Origin: Temperatibacter marinus
GTDB lineage: Bacteria > Pseudomonadota > Alphaproteobacteria > Sphingomonadales > Kordiimonadaceae
Length of the DNA: 64,000 bases
Assembly: GCF_031598375.1 (NCBI RefSeq)
Contig: NZ_CP123872.1
Coordinates: 1,116,001 to 1,180,000, forward strand
Direction of reading: 5' to 3'
In this document: one piece after another, positions 53,893-63,178 of the stretch
Layout: every line of letters starts with the position of its first letter
How positions within the stretch are numbered: the stretch's first letter is position 1
The notes under the pieces: model-generated
Database searches by the model: none
What the model saw: only the letters and a program-made list of their open reading frames with translations
What the model was told of the DNA's origin: nothing
Made by a program: the position numbers and the translations under genes

Positions 53893-55551
53893 ATGAAAAG
53901 AAAATTAATTTTGGCAGTAATGGCTCCTTTTGCCTTGGCAGCTTGCATGGATGCATCAGCGCCGAAGAAGATGACAGAGTCAGATCTGCCCGACATAAGT
54001 GCTGACCGTATTAGAGCTCACTTAGAATTTTTAGCAGATGACGTCATGCAGGGCAGAAATACAGGCTCTGATGAATACATGATTGCTGCAAATTATGTTG
54101 CAACTCATTATAAAATGATGGGACTAAAACCCGGCGGTGAGAATGGCAGCTATATGCAGCATGTTGCATTTTCAAGTTTTCAGCCTTCATCTAAAGAGTC
54201 TTCTCTTGTGATGTCTGCTGGCGGTAAAGATATGGACTTGGCTCACGGCAAAGATTTTGCTTTCATCCCTTCAATTGTCAAGCCTGTGAAAGCAGTTTCA
54301 GCGACAAAAGTCACCTTTGTTGGTTATGGTACAACAAAAGAAGTTGAAGGCCTTGATCTCACGGATAAGGTTGTCGTTTACTTGTCTGGTAAGCGCTCTG
54401 ATATAAAAGGGGCCTCTGCAAAGATTATGCTGAAAACAGCAGCCCATGAGAAGAGATCAGCCTATGCAGGATATGCTGGATATTATGGTCGAAAAAGTTT
54501 GAGTATGCTGAAGCCAGATGGCTCACCTTTTGGAGGGGATGATGGAAGTTTATCAACTGTATTCCTAAGCCTTGATGCAACAAATAAACTTTTGGCTGCA
54601 GCCGGTCAAAAAATGGAAGATCTAGAAAAAGCAGCCAAGGCTGATGTTTTCAAAGCTTCCACCTTTGACGTGAATATTGACTTGAAAACAAAAGTAGATG
54701 TTGCCGAGACAGTTAAGAGTCCGAATGTTGTAGGAATTCTTGAGGGCAGTGATCCTGTTTTAAAAGACGAATATGTGGTGATCACAGCGCACCTTGACCA
54801 CGTTGGTGAAGGCAAAGGTAACTGTGCAAAGCGCGCTCAAGATACATCCAAAGAAGGCGATATGATCTGTAATGGTGCGATGGATAATGCGTCAGGCATA
54901 TCTACAATGCTTGAAGCAGCCCGTGCTTTTTCAAATGATGAGAAAGCCCCAAAACGATCTGTAATGTTCATTGCCTTAACAGCGGAAGAAAAAGGTCTTC
55001 TTGGTGCACAATATTATGTGAATTATCCAACAGTCCCTCTAAAATCTCTTGTTGCGAATGTGAATTTGGATATGCCAATTCTTCTGTATGATTTTGCAGA
55101 TGTTGTGGCTTTCGGCGGCGAGCATTCTACAATGGGTGAAATCGCAAGTAAGGCACTGAGTAAACTGGGTGTGACTTTGGCTGAAGATCCTATGCCTGAA
55201 GAGCGTCTTTTCACACGCTCTGATCATTATCGTTTTGTTCAGAAGGGCATTCCTTCTGTTTTCTTAATGTCTGGCCCTAATGAAGTTGGTAAGCCTGAAG
55301 GCGAAGGTCTTAAGACGTTCCGCAAATTCTTAGCGACAAACTATCACAGCCCTGCGGATGATTTATTTCAGCCAATCAGATGGGATGTGGCTGCAAAATT
55401 CTCGATGGCAAAATATTTAATTATTAAAGCTGTCGCTAATGCAGACCAAAAGCCACTTTGGTATAAGGACAGTGAATTTGGGACACGCTTTGCTCCTGAT
55501 GCAGAGAAAGCTGAGAACCCTGCGAAAGTAGAAAAAGCAGAAAAAGAATAA
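53893..55551 (+). CDS. M28-family metallopeptidase, lipoprotein
   Basis: 552 residues with a lipobox LAAC after the N-terminal hydrophobic stretch, so it is exported and lipid-anchored. Zinc ligands of M28 peptidases appear in order: H in TAHLDHVG, D in MDNASG, E in TAEEKG, D in NLDMP and H in RSDHYRFV. The start has GAAGGAAG upstream. It is an aminopeptidase-like enzyme that likely completes peptide degradation started by the metalloprotease. Closed by a terminator. Confidence 0.92.
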   Translation: MKRKLILAVMAPFALAACMDASAPKKMTESDLPDISADRIRAHLEFLADDVMQGRNTGSDEYMIAANYVATHYKMMGLKPGGENGSYMQHVAFSSFQPSSKESSLVMSAGGKDMDLAHGKDFAFIPSIVKPVKAVSATKVTFVGYGTTKEVEGLDLTDKVVVYLSGKRSDIKGASAKIMLKTAAHEKRSAYAGYAGYYGRKSLSMLKPDGSPFGGDDGSLSTVFLSLDATNKLLAAAGQKMEDLEKAAKADVFKASTFDVNIDLKTKVDVAETVKSPNVVGILEGSDPVLKDEYVVITAHLDHVGEGKGNCAKRAQDTSKEGDMICNGAMDNASGISTMLEAARAFSNDEKAPKRSVMFIALTAEEKGLLGAQYYVNYPTVPLKSLVANVNLDMPILLYDFADVVAFGGEHSTMGEIASKALSKLGVTLAEDPMPEERLFTRSDHYRFVQKGIPSVFLMSGPNEVGKPEGEGLKTFRKFLATNYHSPADDLFQPIRWDVAAKFSMAKYLIIKAVANADQKPLWYKDSEFGTRFAPDAEKAENPAKVEKAEKE

Positions 55552-55574
55552 GTCACTTAAAAATTCAAGTGATT

Positions 55575-55605
55575 GCCCGCCTAGGTTCGCCTTGGCGGGT
55601 TTTTT
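55575..55605. terminator. Terminator after M28 peptidase gene
   Basis: CCCGCCTAGG and CCTTGGCGGG form the stem around TTCG, then a run of T. The sulfotransferase stop codon lies at its right edge. Confidence 0.9.
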
Positions 55606-56494
55606 ATGAAAGGCCTAAATCGTTGAGGTCTTGATGATATAGGCTGTGCAATTTTTCTTTGCTCTTTGGATCTAACTGAGCCTTTGAACCGGGATAAAGG
55701 CGTTCAATCACGGGGAATTGTTTTTCTCTAAGATGACGTTGGATTTTGTGCCTTGTCTCTTGAGAGCGGGAAAAAAGAAAATCCATGACCTTATTGTAAT
55801 GACGCATAACAGTTAAGGCTAAATGAGAAGGACTGCTGTTTGCATGACGTTTTTCGTTTTTTAGATGAAAGTTAGAGAGCTCAGGATAGAGTATTTTAAT
55901 AGTCGTTTCTGGATTCTGGACATAGTCTTGAAAAGTATTGATACGGATGTTTTCTGCTCCAAAAAAGGCCATAAGGCTGTTCAGGAACGGAGCCCATCGT
56001 ATCTTGTCCAAGTCAAATTGACCACAATAGTCAGAGAGGGAGAGAGAGAGACCTTGGCGCACACGCTGAGTATAATAGGACGGAAGATGATCAGCTTGAT
56101 TTCGAATGACAAAACAAATAATCAACTCATATCCCTCAAACATTTCTTTCAAAATAGGGAAAAGCCCTTCCGCCTTAGGATAAAGCTGGGAGACTCCTTC
56201 GATTAAAGGGTCATGCAATAGAGACTCGTTTGAAATGATTATAGTGTGGGCGCCTGTTCTTTTAAATTCTTCTTTCACACAGTCTTGAGCTTTACGGACA
56301 GCAGCAGCGACTTTGCCATTTTTTGCATGGACAAAGGCTTCATGCACAGCATATTTTTCCCCTTTAAAGGGATAGCGTTGTAGATAATGGATGCCTGACT
56401 TTCGAAAGTCATCTTCCATAGAGTTGAAGATGGATTGCAGACTGGTGGTTGCTGTTTTTGGAGCGCCGCAGTGGAGGATGATTTTCTTACGCAT
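55604..56494 (-). CDS. Sulfotransferase family protein
   Basis: 296 residues. The N-terminus has the PAPS-binding loop CGAPKTATTSLQ (residues 9-20), and IICFVIRNQADHLPSYYTQRV resembles the second (3'-phosphate-binding) motif. The acceptor is unknown; a surface polysaccharide or lipid is possible. It overlaps the coaBC end by eight bases on the same strand, so it may be co-expressed with that operon. Confidence 0.82.
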   Translation of the reverse strand: MRKKIILHCGAPKTATTSLQSIFNSMEDDFRKSGIHYLQRYPFKGEKYAVHEAFVHAKNGKVAAAVRKAQDCVKEEFKRTGAHTIIISNESLLHDPLIEGVSQLYPKAEGLFPILKEMFEGYELIICFVIRNQADHLPSYYTQRVRQGLSLSLSDYCGQFDLDKIRWAPFLNSLMAFFGAENIRINTFQDYVQNPETTIKILYPELSNFHLKNEKRHANSSPSHLALTVMRHYNKVMDFLFSRSQETRHKIQRHLREKQFPVIERLYPGSKAQLDPKSKEKLHSLYHQDLNDLGLS

Positions 56495-57962
56495 AATGAC
56501 GAATTATCTCATGAACAATCATTTGGGCTGTCTCCTTTTTTGTCGCTTCGGGCAGAGAGATTACATCCTTATCTGATATAATGTGCACTTGATTCTGGTT
56601 TCCTCCCATAACGCCTTTATCCATAACGTCTTTATCAACGACACCCTTTTGGATCTGGTCAGTGTGCGAGACATTATTCGCAATGATCCATTCACAGCCT
56701 TTGCGTAGACGCTTTTTCTTCCCGTGTTCAATTACATTTTCAGTTTCAGCGGCAAAGCCGATGACAACCTCAGGTCGGTTCTCTTTGAGATGTGCGACTG
56801 AGGCCAGAATGTCAGGGTTTTCAGCCATCTTTAATGTGGGTATGCCGCCTTTTTCTTTCTTCATTTTCTGCGTTGACGACTCTTCTGTGCGCCAATCAGC
56901 AACGGCAGCGACAAATATTGCAAAATCAGCAGGAAGTTGTGCGTGAACGGCCTCATGCATGTCTCTGGCAGATTCTACATTAATTCGGTGCACGCCCATT
57001 GGAGTCTCTAAAGAAACTGGACCAGTTATCAAGGTGACGGCAGCACCAGCTTCGGTTAGAGCGGATGCTAGGGCAAAGCCTTGTTTCCCTGAAGAGCGGT
57101 TGGCAATGTAGCGAACAGGATCGATGATTTCGTGGGTTGGACCTGCTGTAAGGATGATTGTTTTTCCTGTTAGAGGCTGTGCCTTAGGGTGAAAGAAAGC
57201 GCCGACAGCCCTCACAATATCCATCACGTCAGCGAGTTTTCCGGGGCCTGTTTCACCGCATGCTAGAAGACCATTCGCAGGGTCTATAATATGCAAGCCG
57301 TCTTCTTTTAATCGTCTTAGGTTGCGTTGAGTGGCAGGGTGTGCCCACATCTGGCTATTCATAGCAGGTGCTAGCATGACAGGTTTATCCGTTGCCAGCA
57401 GGAGAGTACTCGCCAAATCATTGGCAAGCCCAGCAACCATTTTTGCCATCATATCGGCTGTTGCCGGCGCAATGAGAATGAGATCGTTATCACGGGAGAG
57501 TTTAATATGACCCATTTCGCTTTCTTCTTTTAAGTCGAAAAGGTCTATATAACATTGATTACCAGTCAAGCTTGCGACAGAGAGCGGCGTGATAAATTCA
57601 GAAGCCCCTGCTGTCATCACACCTGTCACATCCGCCCCACAATCTTGTAAGCGTCTAATGAGATCTAAAGATTTATAGGCCGCGATTCCGCCTGTGATGA
57701 TCAAAAGAATACGTTTTCCGGTTAAAGACGGAAAAGTAAAAGAAGAAGGCGTGCCGTGGGGGTAACTGTGATCGTTGCGACCACTAAAAAGGGCAGCCTC
57801 TAGCTTTTGCAAGGTCTCTAAGGAGGGATTCCAATCGTCTTCCCAAAATTTCTTTAAGGTGTTTGGGGCAAGTCCAGCTTTGCACGCAAGTGCGTTTTTG
57901 CTAAGCGATGTTGCGTTTACATGCGCATGTATTTGCGAAATAATGTCTGATATACGGGTCAT
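56487..57962 (-). CDS. coaBC: HTH-CoaBC fusion: phosphopantothenoylcysteine synthetase/decarboxylase
   Basis: 491 residues from the ATG at 57962. Residues ~1-58 form an XRE/Cro-type helix-turn-helix (LSKNALACKAGLAPNTLKKF..NPSLETLQKL). The usual CoaBC protein starts only at about residue 81 (LTGKRILLIITGGIAAYKSL). CoaC motifs PAMNSQMW and ACGETGPGKLAD and the CoaB motif VRYIANRSSGKQG are intact. No in-frame start codon lies at the domain border, so the fusion is real in the sequence. It makes 4'-phosphopantetheine for coenzyme A. An effect on DNA is inferred. Confidence 0.9.
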   Translation of the reverse strand: MTRISDIISQIHAHVNATSLSKNALACKAGLAPNTLKKFWEDDWNPSLETLQKLEAALFSGRNDHSYPHGTPSSFTFPSLTGKRILLIITGGIAAYKSLDLIRRLQDCGADVTGVMTAGASEFITPLSVASLTGNQCYIDLFDLKEESEMGHIKLSRDNDLILIAPATADMMAKMVAGLANDLASTLLLATDKPVMLAPAMNSQMWAHPATQRNLRRLKEDGLHIIDPANGLLACGETGPGKLADVMDIVRAVGAFFHPKAQPLTGKTIILTAGPTHEIIDPVRYIANRSSGKQGFALASALTEAGAAVTLITGPVSLETPMGVHRINVESARDMHEAVHAQLPADFAIFVAAVADWRTEESSTQKMKKEKGGIPTLKMAENPDILASVAHLKENRPEVVIGFAAETENVIEHGKKKRLRKGCEWIIANNVSHTDQIQKGVVDKDVMDKGVMGGNQNQVHIISDKDVISLPEATKKETAQMIVHEIIRHYA

Positions 57963-57992
57963 AGTGGCAATATAGTGCAAAAATTAAGAAAA

Positions 57993-59534
57993 TTAAAGAA
58001 AGAATATCTTTAAGAGTGCAGCTCCGGCAATTAACCCTAAGGTGAAGGAGACCCAAGCGGTGATTGGATTTCCTTTCTGAGGCATGTCAGTGTTAGGCGC
58101 CTGTGTTTGATCCATCGTCTCTAACAGATCAAGAAGACGTTCCAGTGAAGCGGGCAATTTTCGTATGAGCTTAGGTAAGGCTGTAATAAAGTCTGCCAAA
58201 ATGATTTCTGGCGACAGATTGTCCCGCATCCATGCTTCAAGAATCGGGCGCGATATCTCCCACATATTTGCCTCAGGATTAAGATGAAGGGCCATACCTT
58301 CTGCCATGACCATGGTGCGCTGTAAGAGAATAAGTTGGGGCTGAGTTTGCATCGAGAAGCGCTCTGTTGTGGCAAAAAGTTGGGCAAGCAATTTGCCAGC
58401 CGAAATTTCCGATACTGGTAAATCCATGATTGGATCTGCAATAGCTTTTAAGGCTTGGGCAAATTCATGGACATTTTCAGAACGGGGCACATAACCTGCT
58501 TCAAAATGAACTTCAGCGACGCGTTCATAATCTCTAAGAATGAAGCCATATAAAATTTCGGCAAGGAATTGTTGCTCCTTTTTGGTGATATGCCCCATGA
58601 TGCCAAAATCTATGGCAGCGATGGTGCCATCGGCTTCAACAATTAAATTACCTTGATGCAAGTCAGCATGAAAATATCCATCCCGCATCGCTTGCTTTAA
58701 AAATATTTGAACAATACGTTGGGATAGCTCGTTTAAATCATGGCCTGCCTCAACCAACTGATCGCGGTCTATGAGACGAATGCCATCTACCCATTCAATG
58801 GTCATCATTTTCTCGAAGGTGAGGTCAAAATCAATGGACGGAATTCTGTAGCCATGTTCCCCTTCCATATTGGCCGCAAGTTCGGCACAAGAAGCCGCTT
58901 CTTTTCTAAAGTCCATCTCATTGAGGGTTGTGTCTTCAACTGTTTTGACAACATCAGTGAGCCTTAGCCTTCTCGCTTTTGCAGAATGATTTTCCGCTAA
59001 AGCGGCAATCCACGAGAAGAGTGATAAATCCTTCTGAAATCGACGAATAATATCGGGTCTTCGGATCTTAACGGCGACAGACTGCCCATCTAGGGTTGTC
59101 GCTTTATGGACTTGGGCGATTGAAGCCGCCGCAATTGGTGTTTCATCGAAAGCACTGAAATGATCTGTATAAACCGTCCCTAATTCGCTTTCCATAATGC
59201 TTTTTGCTGCTTTCCATTCAAAGGCTGGGAGGCGATCTTGGAGGGTTAAAAGGCCCTCTGCTAAGGGACGTCCTATCACATCTGGTCGAGTTGCGAGCGT
59301 TTGGCCAAGTTTAATATAAGCTGGCCCCATTTTTGAGAGCGCTAATGCAAGGCGTGCACCAGAGTTTTCTGGTAAACGGCGTTTCCTAGGGATGAAAAAG
59401 GTGGTCGCTCTTAGCAATGAAGGCAGTAGGGCAGGCATGACTGGCATGGCGTTCAGCGTCTCTATAGCATGATGGCGCCGTAAGTTGAGCGCTAACCGAT
59501 ATAATCCCCCAATATGCCAAATGGTTTTAAACAT
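57993..59534 (-). CDS. ubiB: Ubiquinone biosynthesis protein UbiB
   Basis: 513 residues of the atypical ABC1/UbiB kinase-like family. KxGQ motif in GPAYIKLGQTLATRPDV, the alanine-rich loop AAASIAQVHKAT and the metal site in AAIDFGIMGHIT are intact. C-terminal helix ITAWVSFTLGLIAGAAL anchors it in the membrane. It supports ubiquinone synthesis, in line with ubiE just upstream (8 bases between). Confidence 0.95.
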   Translation of the reverse strand: MFKTIWHIGGLYRLALNLRRHHAIETLNAMPVMPALLPSLLRATTFFIPRKRRLPENSGARLALALSKMGPAYIKLGQTLATRPDVIGRPLAEGLLTLQDRLPAFEWKAAKSIMESELGTVYTDHFSAFDETPIAAASIAQVHKATTLDGQSVAVKIRRPDIIRRFQKDLSLFSWIAALAENHSAKARRLRLTDVVKTVEDTTLNEMDFRKEAASCAELAANMEGEHGYRIPSIDFDLTFEKMMTIEWVDGIRLIDRDQLVEAGHDLNELSQRIVQIFLKQAMRDGYFHADLHQGNLIVEADGTIAAIDFGIMGHITKKEQQFLAEILYGFILRDYERVAEVHFEAGYVPRSENVHEFAQALKAIADPIMDLPVSEISAGKLLAQLFATTERFSMQTQPQLILLQRTMVMAEGMALHLNPEANMWEISRPILEAWMRDNLSPEIILADFITALPKLIRKLPASLERLLDLLETMDQTQAPNTDMPQKGNPITAWVSFTLGLIAGAALLKIFFL

Positions 59535-59542
59535 AGACGTCT

Positions 59543-60295
59543 TTATATCTTATATCCTGAATGGAGAGCAACCACACCGGCACTCATGGTTCGATATTCA
59601 ACTTTTTCGAAGCCCTCTGCGGCGATCATATCAGCAAATTTTTCTTTTGTAGGAAAGCGGCGAATTGATTCAGCTAAATATTGATAACTTTCTTTGTCCC
59701 CAGCGACCAGCGACCCCATTTGGGGAATGAATTTGAAGCTGTACTTGTCATAAGCTTGTTGGAGAAGCGGTACAATTTGCGGACTAAATTCTAGCACTAA
59801 AAATCTTCCACCCCGTTTGAGGACTCTATAGGCTTCTCTTATAGCTTGATCAATATGCGTGACATTGCGAATGCCGAATGAAATAGTATACGCGTCCACG
59901 CTCTTGTCCTCGACAGGTAAGTTCATTGCATCACCGCATATGAAATCACTGCGGTCTTTGTAGCCTTTTTTTTCAGCTCTATCTTTGCCAACTCGTAGCA
60001 TTTCAGCATTAATATCTGCGACAGTTACTGTGCTTTTTGGGCTGGCATCAAGAAAACGGAAAGCAATATCGCCCGTTCCGCCAGCCACATCAAGAAGGTG
60101 CATAGACGGCCGAGGATTAAGGGAGTTGATCAGGGAATCTTTCCACAGACGATGGACACCAGCGCTCATGACATCATTCATAACGTCATACTGATCGGCA
60201 ACACTATTAAAGACTTTCCTGACTTGATATGTTTTTTCTTCTACAGGAACTTCTTTGTAACCAAAATGTGTTGTTTCTTGACTCTCTTCGTTCAT
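59543..60295 (-). CDS. ubiE: Ubiquinone/menaquinone C-methyltransferase UbiE
   Basis: 250 residues. SAM-binding motif LLDVAGGTGDIAFRFL, then DAYTISFGIRNVTHIDQA and GGRFLVLEFS, characteristic of UbiE. It methylates the benzoquinol ring in ubiquinone synthesis. GAGAG before the ATG. Divergent from mutM, 71 bases apart. Confidence 0.96.
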   Translation of the reverse strand: MNEESQETTHFGYKEVPVEEKTYQVRKVFNSVADQYDVMNDVMSAGVHRLWKDSLINSLNPRPSMHLLDVAGGTGDIAFRFLDASPKSTVTVADINAEMLRVGKDRAEKKGYKDRSDFICGDAMNLPVEDKSVDAYTISFGIRNVTHIDQAIREAYRVLKRGGRFLVLEFSPQIVPLLQQAYDKYSFKFIPQMGSLVAGDKESYQYLAESIRRFPTKEKFADMIAAEGFEKVEYRTMSAGVVALHSGYKI

Positions 60296-60366
60296 TCTTT
60301 ATCTCTCATAGCTGATAGAGCGGATATAGCTTACTGAAACCCTTTTGACCATAGGAAACTCGATAA

Positions 60367-61206
60367 ATGCCTGAACTTCCAGAAGTAGAAACAGTAATGC
60401 GAGGAATTGATCCAGTCCTGACTGGGAAACGACTTGTCATGGCTCAAAAGCGGCGCCCCACTTTACGGTTCCCTATTCCTGAGGATTTTGAAGCTGCTCT
60501 TACAGGGAAAAGAGTCATTGGTATGAGACGGCGTTCTAAATATATTCTTATGGAGATGGAAGGCGATCTGACCGTCTTAATTCATCTAGGAATGAGTGGG
60601 CGCATACGACTCTTTAAAGGACAAGATAGTGAAACTTATGAAGCAGAAAAACATGATCATATTCTCTTAAAAACCGAGGAGGGTACGTTACTTGCCTATA
60701 ATGATCCGCGTCGTTTTGGTATGTGGCTCTTTATTGATAGCAACTCAGTCGATGAGCATGATTTGATCAAAAATATAGGGCCTGAGCCGCTTGGTAATCA
60801 CTTTAATGCAGATTATCTGTCCTCAAGGTTTGAAGGAAAAAAGACACCAATTAAATCAGCCCTTTTGGATCAGCGTTTGATTGCAGGCTTAGGAAATATC
60901 TATGTCTGTGAAGCCTTGTGGCGCACAGGCATTCATCCAAAAAGGCAGGCAGGAAAAATTGCAGAAAAACGATTGTCGAAACTTGTGCCCGCCATTCGAG
61001 ATATCTTGCAAGATGCTATTATATCTGGCGGATCTACATTGAAAGATCATGCGCAGGTCGACGGTGAGTTGGGATATTTTCAACATAAATTTAATGCCTA
61101 TGGCCGAGAGAATGCGCCTTGCTTGAGAGATAGCTGCTCTGGTACGATTAAACGAATTATACAGAGCGGCCGTTCAACTTTTTACTGTGATTCGTGTCAA
61201 AAATAA
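60367..61206 (+). CDS. mutM: Formamidopyrimidine-DNA glycosylase
   Basis: 279 residues; base-excision repair enzyme for 8-oxoguanine. It opens MPELPEVETVMRG with the catalytic P2/E3; K58 in RRRSKYILMEM region acts in catalysis, and a C-terminal zinc finger is built from CLRDSC...CDSC. The ATG must be at 60367, because P2 must be exposed. Confidence 0.97.
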   Translation: MPELPEVETVMRGIDPVLTGKRLVMAQKRRPTLRFPIPEDFEAALTGKRVIGMRRRSKYILMEMEGDLTVLIHLGMSGRIRLFKGQDSETYEAEKHDHILLKTEEGTLLAYNDPRRFGMWLFIDSNSVDEHDLIKNIGPEPLGNHFNADYLSSRFEGKKTPIKSALLDQRLIAGLGNIYVCEALWRTGIHPKRQAGKIAEKRLSKLVPAIRDILQDAIISGGSTLKDHAQVDGELGYFQHKFNAYGRENAPCLRDSCSGTIKRIIQSGRSTFYCDSCQK

Positions 61207-61248
61207 GTAACATTGTCTCGTGTAGGGAAGGAAGAAGAGGGCATATTG

Positions 61249-61656
61249 ATGATCTATCCAGTTAAATTATCTCATACGAGAAAAATAATCCTGTCTCTAG
61301 CTCTATTCACTTATTTTATTAGTCTGACCTCTGTCACAGCAGATGAAGAGACGCCCTTCATTGATGGATTTAGTGACGTTCCTTTATTGCCAGGTTTTTC
61401 TTTAGTTGCGGATCGAACGATGATTTATGATGCGCCCTCTGGAACCATAGCGATCGCAGCCATAGCAAGCGATCTAACCCCTTTTGAGGGATTTAAACGT
61501 TACCGCCAAAGTCTGCTTTCTCTTGGGTGGGAATGTCGCCAAGAGAAGAATAAAATGCGCTGTAAAAATGCCTCATCAATTCTTGAAATCACAGCAGAAA
61601 AAAACAAGAAGTTGCAGCAGTATTTTTCTTTAAAATCAGTCCCTCTGAAAGAGTAA
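61249..61656 (+). CDS. Hypothetical exported protein
   Basis: 135 residues from the ATG at 61249 (AGAGG before it). A signal peptide or membrane anchor (KIILSLALFTYFISLTSVTA) is followed by a mature part with PLLPGFSLV and a paired-cysteine segment (WECRQEKNKMRCK). Family not recognised. It stands between mutM and the enoyl-CoA hydratase gene. Confidence 0.65.
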   Translation: MIYPVKLSHTRKIILSLALFTYFISLTSVTADEETPFIDGFSDVPLLPGFSLVADRTMIYDAPSGTIAIAAIASDLTPFEGFKRYRQSLLSLGWECRQEKNKMRCKNASSILEITAEKNKKLQQYFSLKSVPLKE

Positions 61657-61755
61657 GTTTCATGGTTCTCTCAGAAAGGTCAGAAAAAATGTTTTGCAAT
61701 CATGGCTGAATTTATGACAAATAGCCTCAGTTGAAATATAGAACAGGGTCCCTTC

Positions 61756-62535
61756 ATGAGTTACAATACAATTCTTTTGGATAAGCATGACAATGTAGCA
61801 GTGATCACATTGAACAGACCAGAAGCTCTGAATGCATTGAATGCAGAACTTCTAGGAGAGGTGGTTTCGGCGCTAAAAGAAATGGAAGCTGACAGTGAAA
61901 TCGGCTGTATGATCATTACGGGTAGTGATAAAGCTTTTGCTGCAGGCGCTGACATTAAAGAAATGGCCGAACAGTCTATGACAGATATGATGGCTGCTGA
62001 TGTTTTCGGTCACACCCAAAAAGCTTTCATGCATGATATTAAAAAGCCTGTCATCGCAGCCGTCAATGGCTATGCTCTTGGTGGGGGCTGTGAACTGGCG
62101 ATGCTCTGCGATTTTATCCTAGCAGGTGAGACAGCGAAATTTGGTCAGCCTGAAATAAATTTAGGTGTTATACCAGGGATTGGTGGTTCTCAAAGATTAA
62201 CCAAGCTTATTGGTAAATCAAAAGCGATGGACATGATGCTAACGGGTCGGATGATGGACGCCAATGAAGCGGAACGGGCCGGCTTAGCATCGCGAATTTT
62301 CCCAACGGATGATTTAGTCGATGAAGCCATTAAAGTTGCTGGCGTCATTGCTGGAAAATCTTTGCCAAGTGTTGTTATGGCAAAGGAAACTGTTATTAAG
62401 GCTGTTGACATTCCAACACAAGACGGTGTGGATTTTGAAAAACGGTGTTTCTATAGTCTGTTTTCTACAGAAGATCAGAAAGAGGGCATGGCTGCTTTCG
62501 TCGAAAAGCGCCAACCAAATTTCAAAAACAAATAG
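61756..62535 (+). CDS. Enoyl-CoA hydratase
   Basis: 259 residues of the crotonase superfamily. Oxyanion-hole elements AFAAGADIKEM and YALGGGCELAM, and the catalytic glutamates in GGGCELAM and GQPEINLGVIPGIGG, are all present. It hydrates enoyl-CoA in fatty-acid beta-oxidation. Start: ATG at 61756. A terminator follows. Confidence 0.95.
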   Translation: MSYNTILLDKHDNVAVITLNRPEALNALNAELLGEVVSALKEMEADSEIGCMIITGSDKAFAAGADIKEMAEQSMTDMMAADVFGHTQKAFMHDIKKPVIAAVNGYALGGGCELAMLCDFILAGETAKFGQPEINLGVIPGIGGSQRLTKLIGKSKAMDMMLTGRMMDANEAERAGLASRIFPTDDLVDEAIKVAGVIAGKSLPSVVMAKETVIKAVDIPTQDGVDFEKRCFYSLFSTEDQKEGMAAFVEKRQPNFKNK

Positions 62536-62557
62536 TCAGAAGCCGCAGTAATTTTTT

Positions 62558-62586
62558 GAAAAGAGTGTCCTAGAGCACTCTTTTTT
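62558..62586 (+). terminator. Terminator after enoyl-CoA hydratase gene
   Basis: AAAAGAGTG pairs with CACTCTTTT around an eight-base loop, ending in T6. Confidence 0.85.
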
Positions 62587-62638
62587 CATATTTATGTCAA
62601 AAAGTTGGGTGGTTTCACTCAATTGATGCTTTTCTATA

Positions 62639-62667
62639 TTGACCTACAAGGCGGGGAGCGCTATAGA
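62639..62667 (+). promoter_or_regulatory. rpsT promoter
   Basis: TTGACC and TATAGA are separated by 17 bases, with a GC-rich segment before the start point as in growth-controlled ribosomal promoters. It predicts a leader of about 155 bases that includes a CTTGAT/ATCAAG hairpin at 62781-62798. Confidence 0.7.
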
Positions 62668-62830
62668 CGCCCCGAAATGAACAGAAAGCTGATTCTCGAA
62701 AGAGCAGCAAAATCTGTAAGAAATTTAACAGTGGCAGCATCCTTCATTATAATGAAGTTAGCGCCAACAGGCAGCTTCCCCTTGATCGAAAAATCAAGTC
62801 AGCGCCAATTGAAAATAGGTTTGATATAAC

Positions 62831-63094
62831 ATGGCAAATACACCACAAGCTAAAAAGCGTGTTCGTCGCAATGAGCGTCGTGCAGAAATCAACAAAGCCC
62901 GCGTAAGCCGTATGCGTACATTCATTCGTAAGGTTGAAGAAGCAATCGAAGGCGGCGACAAAGCAGTTGCAGCGGATGCTCTTAAAGCAGCACAGCCAGA
63001 AATCATGCGCGGTGCAACCAAAGGCGTTCTTCACAAGAAAACAGCGTCACGCAAAGTGTCTCGCTTGTCTGCTCGTGTGAAGGCAATGGCATAA
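62831..63094 (+). CDS. rpsT: 30S ribosomal protein S20
   Basis: 87 residues, strongly basic: [30 protein letters not shown] at the N-terminus and [24 protein letters not shown] at the C-terminus (given in part). It binds 16S rRNA in the small subunit. It is conserved upstream of dnaA in alphaproteobacteria, as here. A terminator follows. Confidence 0.98.
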   Translation: MANTPQAKKRVRRNERRAEINKARVSRMRTFIRKVEEAIEGGDKAVAADALKAAQPEIMRGATKGVLHKKTASRKVSRLSARVKAMA

Positions 63095-63144
63095 GCCTCT
63101 CAGTTTTTCTAAGACTGATTCGCTTAATTGCGACATATAATTTC

Positions 63145-63178
63145 AAAAAGCTGTACAGATTCTGTGCAGCTTTTTTTT
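63145..63178 (+). terminator. rpsT terminator
   Basis: AAAAAGCTG and CAGCTTTTT pair around an inner ACAGA/TCTGT stem, with eight T after. Confidence 0.9.

Noticed and set aside
62605-62829. Rightward 74-residue open frame before rpsT
   Set aside because: It covers the predicted rpsT promoter and leader, starts from a weak codon and has no family features.
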